Assembly: GCA_016791045.1 (NCBI GenBank)
Contig: JAEUNO010000015.1
Coordinates: forward strand, 246,471 to 310,470
Direction of reading: 5' to 3'
From: Methyloversatilis sp.
GTDB taxonomy: Bacteria > Pseudomonadota > Gammaproteobacteria > Burkholderiales > Rhodocyclaceae
Length of the DNA: 64,000 nt
Of this stretch, positions 44,229 to 52,920 are shown in pieces (position 1 is the stretch's first letter; each line of letters opens with the position of its first letter). The notes beneath the pieces were generated by a model. The model saw nothing but the letters and a program-made list of their open reading frames with translations, did no database searches and was not told the origin of the DNA. A program made the translations under genes and the position numbers.

Positions 44229-45920
44229 ATGCCCCACCCGACCGCGACGCTTTACAGCGTTCTTCGACTGCTGCTTGCGCTGATCGTGCTCAATGCGCTG
44301 CTCGCCTTCGGCAATCTGTGGCCGGGCGCCTGGCCGCGGCCGGAGGCACGTCTTTCGGTCGACCTGTTCGCCGGCCTGCTTGCGCTGGCGCTGTGGGCGC
44401 GCTGGCGCGGCGCCGTGTCGGCGCGCGTGACCTGCATCGTCGCCGCGCTCGCCAGCCTGTGGGTGCTGCTGCACTACATCGATGTGACCATTCCGGCGCT
44501 GCTCGGCCGGCCGGTCAATGCCTGGTGGGATGGCCGGCACCTGTGGCAGCTGGCGCGCATGGGCGGAGAATTCGCCGCCGGCTGGCAGATTGCCGCCGTA
44601 CTGCTCGCCGCCTGCGCCGGACTGGCACTGCTGTTCATGCTGGTGCGCGCCTGCGTGAACGCACTTGCCGCGGCGGCCACCAGGCCACGCTGGCAGTTGC
44701 CGCTGGCCGCGCTCGGCAGCGCCGTGCTGCTGACGCACGGCGCGGCGTCGGTCGCCCACCCTGATCTGCAGCGGATGTTCGCGCCGCCGGTCGGCACGAT
44801 GGTGGCGGCGCAGGCCAGCCTGCTGAGCCGCGCGCTGTCGCGCAGCGCGGGCGAACGACAGCTCGGACCCGGGCCGACGTTCGACCGCGACATCGCTGCG
44901 CTCGGCGGTGCCGACGTGTTCGTGCTGTTCGCCGAAGCCTATGGCGCGATCACGCTCGACCGGCCGGAACTGGCCGCCGCGCTGGCTGACCGGCGCCGCG
45001 CGCTGCAGCAGGCACTCGACGCCGGCGGCCGGCAGGTCGTGTCGGCGCGCGTCACCTCGCCCACTTTCGGCGGTGCCTCCTGGCTGGCGCACGCGGCGCT
45101 GCTGTCCGGCATCGACACGCACGACCCGGACGACTACGCGCTGCTGCTGACCACGCAGCGGCCCACATTGGTCAGCCACTTCGCGCAGCATGGCTACCGC
45201 ACCGTAGGCTGGATGCCCGGCCTGCAGCGCCCCTGGCCCGAAGGTGCCTTCTACGGCTTCGACCGCCTGGCGGACGCCGACAACACCGGCTACGCCGGCC
45301 TGCCCTTTGGCTACTGGCGCATTCCGGACCAGGTGTCGATCGCGCTGCTGCAGCAACAGGAGCTGAACCGCACGGCCGATGCCACAGGCGACGCCGCCGG
45401 CCTGCGAACTGTGTCGCTGCGCGGCGCCGAGTCGTCGATGCCGCGCTTCATCGTGTTCCCGACGCTCACCACGCACGCGCCGTTCCGGCCGGTGCCGCCG
45501 TATCTGGCCGACCCGCAGCGACTGCTCGCAGCCGACGCGTTCTCCGATGAAGACGTCAGCCGGGCACTGACCGCGCCGGTGTCATGGACGGACCCGACGC
45601 CGGCCTACATCGATGCGATGCACTACCAGTTCGACTGGCTGACCCGCTGGCTGCGCGAGGAGGCGCCCCGGCACCTGCTGCTCGTCGTCATCGGCGACCA
45701 CCAGCCGATCGGCGGCGTCACCGGACCGGGTGCGTCGTGGGATGTGCCGGTGCACGTGATCGGCACCGACCAGGCCTTGCTGGCGCGTCTGGAAGAGGCG
45801 GGATTCCGTCGCGGGCTGCAGCCCGACGTGACGGCGATCGGGCCGATGCATGGATTGACGCAGACGCTGATCGACGCGTTTGCCAGCGACTTCAGCCGGC
45901 GGAACGCACGGACGCCCTGA
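44229..45920 (+). CDS. Membrane sulfatase/phosphoethanolamine-transferase-like protein
   Basis: 563 residues from ATG 44229. Four to five N-terminal membrane helices (to about residue 180) precede a periplasmic alkaline-phosphatase-superfamily domain. Metal-site motifs are visible: VFVLFAEAYGAITLD (Glu), SPTFGGASWLAHAALLSG (nucleophile region), LTTHAPF and VVIGDHQP (Asp-His). The layout is like LtaS/OpgB/EptA enzymes that transfer phospho-groups from phospholipids to surface glycans or lipids. Its substrate may be the glycoconjugate made by the genes upstream. The last 29 bp overlap the convergent AraC-type gene. Confidence 0.82.
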   Translation: MPHPTATLYSVLRLLLALIVLNALLAFGNLWPGAWPRPEARLSVDLFAGLLALALWARWRGAVSARVTCIVAALASLWVLLHYIDVTIPALLGRPVNAWWDGRHLWQLARMGGEFAAGWQIAAVLLAACAGLALLFMLVRACVNALAAAATRPRWQLPLAALGSAVLLTHGAASVAHPDLQRMFAPPVGTMVAAQASLLSRALSRSAGERQLGPGPTFDRDIAALGGADVFVLFAEAYGAITLDRPELAAALADRRRALQQALDAGGRQVVSARVTSPTFGGASWLAHAALLSGIDTHDPDDYALLLTTQRPTLVSHFAQHGYRTVGWMPGLQRPWPEGAFYGFDRLADADNTGYAGLPFGYWRIPDQVSIALLQQQELNRTADATGDAAGLRTVSLRGAESSMPRFIVFPTLTTHAPFRPVPPYLADPQRLLAADAFSDEDVSRALTAPVSWTDPTPAYIDAMHYQFDWLTRWLREEAPRHLLLVVIGDHQPIGGVTGPGASWDVPVHVIGTDQALLARLEEAGFRRGLQPDVTAIGPMHGLTQTLIDAFASDFSRRNARTP

Positions 45921-46785
45921 GTTTTGCCGGCGTGAGACCGAGCCGGGCGTGCAGCACGCGGGTCATGTGCGCCTGATCCGAAAAGCCGCATGAAGCGGCG
46001 ATTTCCTTCACCGCCAGATCGCCGATCGTCAGCAGTTCGCGCGCCCGCTTCACGCGCTGGTCGATCACGAAGGCGTGCGGCGCGCGCCCCTGGGTTTCGC
46101 GGAAGCGCCGACTGAAGGTGCACACGCCCAGTCCTGCGGCTTCGGCCATGTCTTCCAGCGTCAGCGCCTCGTGCAGCCGCGATTCGATCAGATCGAGCAC
46201 GCGCCGCAACTGGGCGGATGACAGCCGGCCCGGATCGTTCGATGAACGGAAGCGCACATCGGCGTAATTGCGCAGCAGGTGCACCGCAAGCTGGGTGCCG
46301 AGCGCCTCGACGTACAGCGGACCGCCCATACCGTTCTGTTTCGCCTCGCTGGTGATGGCGTCGGTGATGGCGACCAGCGTCGGGTCCTTGGCGCACAGCA
46401 CGTCACGCAGTCGCACCTCGGCCACCGACCGTTCGGTGACCTCGCTGGCCACACGGTCCATCAGGGTGTTCGACAGATAGACGTGCGACACATCGACATC
46501 CTGCGTCCAGTGCCAGTGCGACGCCTGCGACATCGTCAGCAGCGAAGCGTCGCCCGGCGCGCACTGGGCGCGCGACCAGCGATCGTCGAAGCAGCGGTCC
46601 ATCGGCGTCTGGCCGGCGGCGTAACGCACGACCATGAAGTGATCGAGCGGGGGGATGAATACGTCCAGCCCGGCGTAGTGATAGGCCCGGTGGGAAACCC
46701 CCTTCCAGCCGAGCTTGTCGCTCGACGACAGAATGGTTCCGGGCACCCAGTCAAGTAGCTCTTCCGGTGTGATGGCGCGTCCCAT
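45892..46785 (-). CDS. AraC-family transcriptional regulator
   Basis: 297 residues from ATG 46785, which has a strong AGGAGGAG upstream. The C-terminal 100 residues are the double helix-turn-helix domain: LEDMAEAAGLGVCTFSRRFR and LTIGDLAVKEIAASCGFSDQ, then MTRVLHARLGLTPAKLR. The N-terminal 190 residues are a cupin-type ligand-binding domain. It is transcribed in the same direction as the Baeyer-Villiger monooxygenase gene upstream but lies past that gene's terminator, so it is probably independently transcribed; it may control the monooxygenase in response to a ketone or alcohol. Confidence 0.9.
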   Translation of the reverse strand: MGRAITPEELLDWVPGTILSSSDKLGWKGVSHRAYHYAGLDVFIPPLDHFMVVRYAAGQTPMDRCFDDRWSRAQCAPGDASLLTMSQASHWHWTQDVDVSHVYLSNTLMDRVASEVTERSVAEVRLRDVLCAKDPTLVAITDAITSEAKQNGMGGPLYVEALGTQLAVHLLRNYADVRFRSSNDPGRLSSAQLRRVLDLIESRLHEALTLEDMAEAAGLGVCTFSRRFRETQGRAPHAFVIDQRVKRARELLTIGDLAVKEIAASCGFSDQAHMTRVLHARLGLTPAKLRASVRSAG

Positions 46786-46964
46786 CGATTTTCTCCTCCT
46801 GCCGATCCGGTGCGGCCGATCGCCTGCCCTGAACATTATCGTCGGGGCTTTATCCGCGTTCGACACGTGCCGACGCCATGCATTCCCCGAGCCGAGCTTA
46901 CCAGAGCGTCGCCGGCCCGACTGTGACCGGGTCGCGGCCGGTGCGTGCCGCGGCCGACATGAAA

Positions 46965-46986
46965 ACGGGGACCTGAAGGCCCCCGT
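46965..46986 (-). terminator. Rho-independent terminator of the monooxygenase gene
   Basis: On the minus strand ACGGGGGCC pairs with GGTCCCCGT around a TTCA loop (nine pairs, one of them G-T), followed directly by TTTTC. It lies 27 bp past the stop of the monooxygenase gene and 180 bp before the AraC start codon. Confidence 0.8.
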
Positions 46987-47012
46987 CCGGTGCGTCCGCG
47001 ACCGGCGACGCC

Positions 47013-48659
47013 TTACTGCATCCTGAACCCGGCGTAGTTCGACGCCTTCACCTCGTCGCACTTCTGGCGATAGGTGCCGACGCCGCCGATGTAGGACAGC
47101 AGGCGGCGCGGTTTGCCATTGACGTTCGAGCCCATGTACCAGGAGTCGGTCTTGGTCACCAGCGTCGCGTTGGCGATCTCGTCGTGGTGCGCCACCCACT
47201 TGTCCTCGATCTCCTTCGTCGGCTCGATCAGCTTCAGGTCATGACTTTCCATGTACTTGATGCAGTCGGTCACCCAGTCGACCTGTTGCTGCAGGCAGGT
47301 GGTCATGTTGCAGAACGCCGCCGAGGGCGCCAGTGGCGCAGCGGTGGTGAACAGGTTGGGATAGCCGTTCACCATCAGACCCATCGTGCTGCGGATGTCC
47401 TTGCTCCAGTCTTCGGTCAGCGAGCGGCCACCACGGCCACGGATGTCCATGCGGGTCAGCGCGCCGCTGCCGGCATCGAAACCGGTGGCCAGGATGAGCA
47501 CATCCAGTTCGTGGATCTTGCCGTCTGCGGTCTGCACGCCTTCCGGCGTGACGCACACGATGGGCGAGGCCTTCACGTCGACGATTTCGACATTCGGCCG
47601 CAGGAAAGCTTCGAGGAACTGCGTTTCCAGCGGCACGCGATGGGTGCCGAAGCCGTAGCTGGTCGGAATCAGCTTGGCTGCGAGTACCGGGTCCTTGATG
47701 CGCTCCCGCATCTTCTCGCGCACGAATTCCGACACCTCGTCATTCACCTTCTGGTCGGTGAACATTTCCGGGTACAGCGTGAGCCAGAAGCTCAGCGAGC
47801 CGTCGGCCCACACCTTTTCCATCAATGCGCGCCGCGCTTCCGGCGTCATGTCGTAGAAGCTGTCGCCGGCGAAATCGTAGTCGAACCCTGCGAACGTGCG
47901 CTGCACGCGCTGGCGCATGTCCTGGAAGCCTTCCTTCTGCGCCGCACGGTCGCTGTCGCCGTACTTGTGGTTGCGCATCGGAATGATGTACTGCGGTGTG
48001 CGCATGAACACCTTCATGTGGCCGACCTGGCTGGCGATGGTCTGGATGACCTGGATGCCGGTCGCACCGGTGCCGACCACGCCGACGCGCTTGCCGGCCA
48101 GATCGACCGGCTCCTTCGGCCAGCGGGCGGTATGGAAGATCGGTCCCTTGAAGGTTTCCTGCCCCTTGAATGCCGAGGCCAGCGGTGCCGACAGCATGCC
48201 GGCGCACGACACGAAATATCTGGCGTCGAGCACTTCACCGGCATCGGTGCGGATCTGCCAGCGGTTCGTCGCTTCGTCGAAGCGTGCGCCGACGACGCGG
48301 GTGTTGAAGCGGATGTCCTTGCGCAGATCGCAGCGGTCGGCGATGAAGTTCAGGTACGCCTCGGTTTCCGGCTGGGCCGGGAAGCGCTCGCTCCAGTTCC
48401 ATTCCTTCGCCAGTTCTTCGGAGAACCAGTACTGATAGATGTAGGCCTGCGAATCGACGCGCGCGCCGGGGTAGCGGTTCCAGTACCAGGTGCCGCCGAC
48501 CGCCGAGCCGGCTTCGATGGCCACCACGTTGAGCCCCTGCTGGCGCAGCCGGTACAGCTGGTACATGCCGGCCACACCGGCGCCGATCACCACCGCGTCG
48601 AACGTCGTCACCTTGCCCTGCGCGTCGGCTGCCTTCGCAGCCACCGTCGATGTGTTCAT
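47013..48659 (-). CDS. Baeyer-Villiger-type flavin monooxygenase
   Basis: 548 residues, the usual length of cyclohexanone/4-hydroxyacetophenone-type monooxygenases. FAD-binding VVIGAGVAGMYQLYRLRQ, the fingerprint FKGPIFHTARWP (F-x-G-x3-H-x3-W-P) and the NADPH loop RVGVVGTGATGIQVIQ are all present, with GGTWYWNRYPGARVD between them. It inserts oxygen next to a ketone using NADPH and O2, giving an ester or lactone. ATG 48659 is preceded by GGAGGAG. No esterase or alcohol dehydrogenase pathway gene is adjacent, so the substrate is unknown; the AraC-type gene downstream may regulate it. Confidence 0.93.
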   Translation of the reverse strand: MNTSTVAAKAADAQGKVTTFDAVVIGAGVAGMYQLYRLRQQGLNVVAIEAGSAVGGTWYWNRYPGARVDSQAYIYQYWFSEELAKEWNWSERFPAQPETEAYLNFIADRCDLRKDIRFNTRVVGARFDEATNRWQIRTDAGEVLDARYFVSCAGMLSAPLASAFKGQETFKGPIFHTARWPKEPVDLAGKRVGVVGTGATGIQVIQTIASQVGHMKVFMRTPQYIIPMRNHKYGDSDRAAQKEGFQDMRQRVQRTFAGFDYDFAGDSFYDMTPEARRALMEKVWADGSLSFWLTLYPEMFTDQKVNDEVSEFVREKMRERIKDPVLAAKLIPTSYGFGTHRVPLETQFLEAFLRPNVEIVDVKASPIVCVTPEGVQTADGKIHELDVLILATGFDAGSGALTRMDIRGRGGRSLTEDWSKDIRSTMGLMVNGYPNLFTTAAPLAPSAAFCNMTTCLQQQVDWVTDCIKYMESHDLKLIEPTKEIEDKWVAHHDEIANATLVTKTDSWYMGSNVNGKPRRLLSYIGGVGTYRQKCDEVKASNYAGFRMQ

Positions 48660-48956
48660 CTGTTCTCCTCCTTTATGGGTCTGTTAGCCGGTCACTGGCA
48701 CACCGCAGCCGGCTCAAGACTAACCGGCCGAACGGAAGAACGCCATTGGAGCCCGACTGTAGAGACGAGCGCGCTGCGCGGCTTGAACAAAAGCGGCGAT
48801 TGCTTGAACGATCCGGGCAGCGATGACGCGAAGGGCAGTCGCAGGCCGCGATGGGCGTGGTGTCCGGGGCGAAAACATCCCGGGACCGCAGCAGGCGCGC
48901 CGCAGACGTCAATCCTACGGGCGCGCCGAACAGCTTTTGCGTTGTGCCGAAACAGG

Positions 48957-49910
48957 TCAGCGCTGTTCCGCGCTGTCCGAAGCACCGGAAGACAGCCTGC
49001 GCCGACGCTTCACGGCACCGAATCCCACGACACCGAGGCCGACGAGCATGAGCAGCGCGGTCTCCGGCTCGGGTACAGGTGGCGGCTGCACATAGTCGTA
49101 GCCGCTCGCGCCTTCGATGAAGACATCCGCGGACGGGTCGGCCGACGAGAAGTACAGATAGGCGGAATTGCCATAGGACGACTGCGCCGCCCGGCCATTC
49201 AGTACATCGATCTGTTCCCACGCAGCGGTGCTTACACCGTTCGAGGCGCGCAGACCGTAATTCACGTACAGGGTTTCGCCCACAAAGGCGGTGAACGAGC
49301 CGCCGATGTCATCAATGCGCCTGGGCGTGCCGCTCGCGTTGTCGCTGTCGCCGAACACGAGCCAGGGGAAGATGCCGTTGCGTCGGCCGTGCACGCTCAG
49401 GAAGATGGAGCCCGGTCCTTCGCCGCTGATGTCGAGCAGGGCGCTCAGCGTGACTGCCGTACCGTCGGCAAGGGTCGAGGAGCGGATCTTGATCTGATCG
49501 TCGATTTCGACATAGCCGTAGGCGCTCATGCCAGGCTGGCCGCCTCCGGTGCCGTCGAGCCGAACGTCCACGGAAGCGTGCAGCGAACCCGGTCGCGCCC
49601 GCGCGATGGCATTGCCGGTGAACACCATGTTCGGAACGGAACTGACGTTTCCGGGGAGGAACACATCATGGTAGAGCTCGCTGCTCACCCATACGCCATC
49701 CGGATCGGAGCCCAGCAAGGGCTCGTCGACCCACTGATTGCATTCGCGCAGGATGTTGTTCGTCGAACACGATGTATTGCCGGGCCCAAGGGTGAGCCGG
49801 TTGAATACGGTTTCGACATGAGCGGCGACCCAGGCGGTGGCGGCCTGGGCAGACAGGCTGGTCAGCGCGAGCAGAAGCGCGACCGAGAGGTTCCAGAAGG
49901 CGATTCGCAT
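48957..49910 (-). CDS. PEP-CTERM sorting-domain surface protein
   Basis: 317 residues from ATG 49910 (GGAG eight bases upstream; a GTG at 49919 is less likely). Signal peptide LSVALLLALTSLSAQAATA. The C-terminal signal is VPEPETALLMLVGLGVVGFG followed by KRRRR, a canonical PEP-CTERM, then an unusually long tail of about 15 residues after the basic cluster. The mature part is strand-rich and Ser/Gly-rich with one early Cys pair (TSCSTN and RECNQW); no enzyme motif. Divergent from another PEP-CTERM gene at 50236. It is expected to be cut by exosortase A. Confidence 0.9.
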   Translation of the reverse strand: MRIAFWNLSVALLLALTSLSAQAATAWVAAHVETVFNRLTLGPGNTSCSTNNILRECNQWVDEPLLGSDPDGVWVSSELYHDVFLPGNVSSVPNMVFTGNAIARARPGSLHASVDVRLDGTGGGQPGMSAYGYVEIDDQIKIRSSTLADGTAVTLSALLDISGEGPGSIFLSVHGRRNGIFPWLVFGDSDNASGTPRRIDDIGGSFTAFVGETLYVNYGLRASNGVSTAAWEQIDVLNGRAAQSSYGNSAYLYFSSADPSADVFIEGASGYDYVQPPPVPEPETALLMLVGLGVVGFGAVKRRRRLSSGASDSAEQR

Positions 49911-50235
49911 GTCGGTCACTCCTTCGTGTGCCAGAACTCAGTCTAGGTCACGGACGTGCGATATACACGTACTGGAAGCAGCCGGCGCGCCGGTCTCGCC
50001 GGCCGGCGCAGCAAGTCCACGAAAGCCGATGTCCATGCCGTGCGGTTTGCCACGATTGCCGGGCCGGACTACGCACTCCTTCGTATTGTGCCGAACCCCC
50101 TGCGCTGATCAGAATGCCTTCAGCGTTTCGGGCGCAGTGCCGCAGCACTCTACCGCGTGCCCGCCCGTCCGCCGCCGCGATGCACCGTACCACCGGTGTC
50201 GGCCGCGGATCTGGTCCGGAAACAGAAGACGAGTC
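49911..50235. promoter_or_regulatory. Shared divergent upstream region of two PEP-CTERM genes
   Basis: A 325-bp non-coding stretch between two divergent PEP-CTERM genes; short ORFs here have no family features. It must hold both promoters. I looked for -24/-12 elements of the kind found at 30126-30142 and did not find a complete one on either strand; TGGCACACGA occurs 15 bp before the left-hand gene's ATG but lacks the -12 half. Confidence 0.4.
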
Positions 50236-50991
50236 ATGAAAACCATCGTACTTGCGGCCTCGATTCTGGTCGCCCTGGCGGGCGGCGCACGCAGCGCCTT
50301 TGCCGCGCCCGTCGTCGTCAGCACCCTGCCGTCATGGGACGGCAGCGCCAGCATCGGCGACTTCGGCTCTTCGGGGTTCTCCGCGTGGGGCCAGTTCTTC
50401 GTCGCACCGACGGGCACCAACCGCCTCATCGACTTCACCTTCCTGCTGAGTGACGCCATCCAGGGCGGCAACACGAATCCGGTGCCGGTCACGATGCAGG
50501 CGCATCTGGTGCAGTACAACCCGTTCACCCGCCTCATCATCGGCCCGACGCTGTACAGCAGCGCCGAGATCACCGTTCCGGTCACATCCGCACTGCAGTT
50601 CGAGCTGTACAAGTTCAACGTCGATGCGGCGGTCATCGCCGGCAGCACCTACATGATGTTTCTGTTCGCGAACAATTTCGAGCTGCAGATCCCGGACGAT
50701 TCGCGGCTGCGGCTGGCCACGTCGGGCAGCGATCTCGCAGGCGGTGCCTACAACATTCCGATGTCGGCTTTCGCCGATCTCGATACCGCACTGGCCTCCC
50801 CCTGGCGATTCACGGCCGGAACCGACCTCGCCTTCTCGGCGACCTTCGACAACCGCCCGACCGCGCCGATACCCGAACCCGACACGCTGTTGCTGCTGGC
50901 GACGGCGGGTGCGGCAGGGCTGTGGGCCGCGCGGCGGCGGCCTGCAGGCGCGAAGGGGCAGGCCACGCCGGCGGCATCGCCTCGGGCGTGA
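50236..50991 (+). CDS. PEP-CTERM sorting-domain surface protein
   Basis: 251 residues from ATG 50236. Signal peptide TIVLAASILVALAGGARSAF. The mature part is strand-rich with no Cys and no enzyme motif. It ends in IPEPDTLLLLATAGAAGLWA followed by ARRR, a PEP-CTERM signal, and then a 20-residue low-complexity tail (Ala/Pro/Gly-rich) beyond the basic cluster, longer than usual. Likely exported, processed by exosortase A and placed on the surface or in the matrix. The PYP cassette starts 366 bp downstream. Confidence 0.9.
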   Translation: MKTIVLAASILVALAGGARSAFAAPVVVSTLPSWDGSASIGDFGSSGFSAWGQFFVAPTGTNRLIDFTFLLSDAIQGGNTNPVPVTMQAHLVQYNPFTRLIIGPTLYSSAEITVPVTSALQFELYKFNVDAAVIAGSTYMMFLFANNFELQIPDDSRLRLATSGSDLAGGAYNIPMSAFADLDTALASPWRFTAGTDLAFSATFDNRPTAPIPEPDTLLLLATAGAAGLWAARRRPAGAKGQATPAASPRA

Positions 50992-51357
50992 CGCTGAACA
51001 TCCGGCCGGGCGACGGGTGTGCCGTGCAGCACAGCCTGATCAAGCACGGCACGCCCGACCGCACCGCAGGCGCCGGTACGTTGGAAACCTCGCGGCACGG
51101 CGCTACAGCGGCGCGCCCGGATGCCCCTCAGGGCCGCGGCAGCCATTAAGCGGACGCCAACAGGTCGCCGCTTCGCCAACGCACCGAGTATCGAGGCGCC
51201 CAGGCACGCCTACGGGCACTCACCGCGCCAGCCATGCGCTGAACTGACCGTCTTCCCGGCTGTCTGCCGACTCGCACGGTCGGCACGTGGGTGTGCGATA
51301 GGCATCCGGGCCGACAGATGCCATCCTTTCCCCCTGCACACATCCGAACCTGCTTTC
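50992..51357. other. Non-coding stretch upstream of the PYP cassette
   Basis: 366 bp between the PEP-CTERM gene and the ammonia-lyase gene, same strand. Open frames cross it in several frames but show no protein-like sequence. It should contain the promoter of the ammonia-lyase/ligase pair; I see no convincing -35/-10, sigma-54 element or strong terminator. A GGCACGTGGGTGTGC stretch near 51280 resembles a -24/-12 element but has 11 rather than 10 nt between GG and GC. Confidence 0.4.
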
Positions 51358-52920
51358 ATGACCGCAGCTGCACAGCACACGGCGGCCGTTGTTTTCGACG
51401 GTCAGCCACTCGACATTGAAGCCATCGATGCCATCGCGCACGGCAGGCGGCGCGCCGTATTGTCCACCGATCAACGGTTCCGAGAACGCATCGATGCCGG
51501 CGCCCGCGCCGTGCTGCAACTGCTCGCCGACGACGGCGTGATCTACGGCGTCACCACCGGCTACGGCGAATCGTGCACGGCGCCGGTGCCGCCCGCCCAG
51601 ATCGCCGAACTGCCGCATCACCTGTACGCCTATCACGGTGTCGGCCTGGGGCGCCTGCTCGACGCCGAGGAGACGCGCGCGGTGCTGGCGGTGCGGCTGG
51701 CGTCGCTGTGCCAGGGCATGTCGGGCGTGCGCCATGCGCTGCTGCAGCAGATCGAGGTGTTTCTGCGCCATGACATCCTGCCCTGCATTCCGGCCGAAGG
51801 TTCGGTCGGCGCCAGCGGCGATCTGACGCCGCTGTCGTATGTCGCCGCCGCGCTGTGCGGCGAGCGCGACGTGCTGTGGCGGGGCCGGAGGATGCCGGCG
51901 AAAGAGGCGCTGGATCAGGCCGGTGTCGCGCCGCTGGCGCTGCAGCCGAAGGAAGGTCTGGCGATCATGAACGGTACGGCCGTCATGACCGCGCTGGCCT
52001 GCCTCGCGTGGCAGCGGGCCCGACGCTGCAGCCGCATCGCCACCCGTCTGACCGCGCTGAACGTGTTCGCGACGGCCGGCAATCCGCACCACTTCGACGC
52101 GCTGCTGTTCGACGCCAAGCCGCATCCGGGGCCGCGCGCAGTCGCGCGCTGGCTGCGCCGCGACCTCGCCTGCGCCGACGCTGAGGGCCGCAATCCGGCG
52201 CGACTGCAGGACCGCTATTCACTGCGCTGCGCGCCGCACGTGATCGGCGTGCTGGAGGATGCCCTGCCGTTCGCCCGCTCCCTGATCGAGAACGAGCTGA
52301 ACAGCGCCAACGACAATCCGCTGATCGACCCCGAATCGGGTCGTGTGCTGCACGGCGGCCATTTCTACGGCGGTCACGTGGCGTTCGCGATGGACAACCT
52401 CAAAACCGCGGTGGCCAATGTGCTCGACCTGCTGGACCGGCAGCTGGCGCTGCTGGTGGACAGCCGCTTCAGTCACGGCCTGCCCGACAACCTGTCGGCC
52501 GCCCCGGCCGACCGCAGCGCGATCAATCACGGCCTGAAGGCGCTGCAGATCGCGGTGTCGGCGTGGACCGCCGAAGCGCTGAAGATGACGATGCCGGCGT
52601 CGGTGTTCTCGCGCTCGACCGAATGCCACAACCAGGACAAGGTGAGCATGGGCACGATCGCGGCACGCGACTGCCAGCGCATCCTCGATCTGGGCGACCA
52701 GGTGCTGGCCGCCCTGCTGATCGCAGCCCGCCAGGCCGTCACGCTGCGGCTGCGCAGCGACGGCGGCACCTTGCCGCCGGTACTGTCGGACACGCAGGCT
52801 TGGCTCGCGGCGCACATTCCGCTGGTGGTCGAGGACCGCGCACTGGATCAGGATCTGCTGCATCTGATGCAGGTCCTGCGCGACGAAAGCGCCCGCAACC
52901 TGCTGGAGTCGGGCGAGTGA
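51358..52920 (+). CDS. Aromatic amino acid ammonia-lyase, predicted tyrosine ammonia-lyase
   Basis: 520 residues from ATG 51358 (weak ribosome site; the frame is open further up without family similarity). The MIO cofactor triad is Ala152-Ser153-Gly154 in GSVGASGDLTPLSY. ELNSANDNPLID and HNQDKVSMGTIAARDC are typical active-site segments of the family. The selectivity loop reads His87-His88-Leu89 (LPHHLYAYHGVG), like the His-Leu pair that gives tyrosine preference in Rhodobacter TAL; histidine lyases differ here. Predicted reaction: L-tyrosine to p-coumarate plus ammonia. No hut genes are near. It overlaps the ligase gene by GTGA, giving the chromophore precursor for PYP. Confidence 0.88.
   Translation: MTAAAQHTAAVVFDGQPLDIEAIDAIAHGRRRAVLSTDQRFRERIDAGARAVLQLLADDGVIYGVTTGYGESCTAPVPPAQIAELPHHLYAYHGVGLGRLLDAEETRAVLAVRLASLCQGMSGVRHALLQQIEVFLRHDILPCIPAEGSVGASGDLTPLSYVAAALCGERDVLWRGRRMPAKEALDQAGVAPLALQPKEGLAIMNGTAVMTALACLAWQRARRCSRIATRLTALNVFATAGNPHHFDALLFDAKPHPGPRAVARWLRRDLACADAEGRNPARLQDRYSLRCAPHVIGVLEDALPFARSLIENELNSANDNPLIDPESGRVLHGGHFYGGHVAFAMDNLKTAVANVLDLLDRQLALLVDSRFSHGLPDNLSAAPADRSAINHGLKALQIAVSAWTAEALKMTMPASVFSRSTECHNQDKVSMGTIAARDCQRILDLGDQVLAALLIAARQAVTLRLRSDGGTLPPVLSDTQAWLAAHIPLVVEDRALDQDLLHLMQVLRDESARNLLESGE

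Noticed and set aside
48696-48710. TGGCACACCG as a sigma-54 promoter near the monooxygenase gene
   Set aside because: The -12 TTGC half is absent at the required spacing, and the strand is opposite to the gene.
50992-51357. Long open frames crossing the gap before the ammonia-lyase gene
   Set aside because: Arg/Pro/Ala-rich compositional artefacts with no ribosome site, in frames that continue into real genes.
51358-52920. Histidine utilisation (hutH)
   Set aside because: No hutU, hutI or hutG nearby; selectivity loop and neighbours point to tyrosine and PYP.
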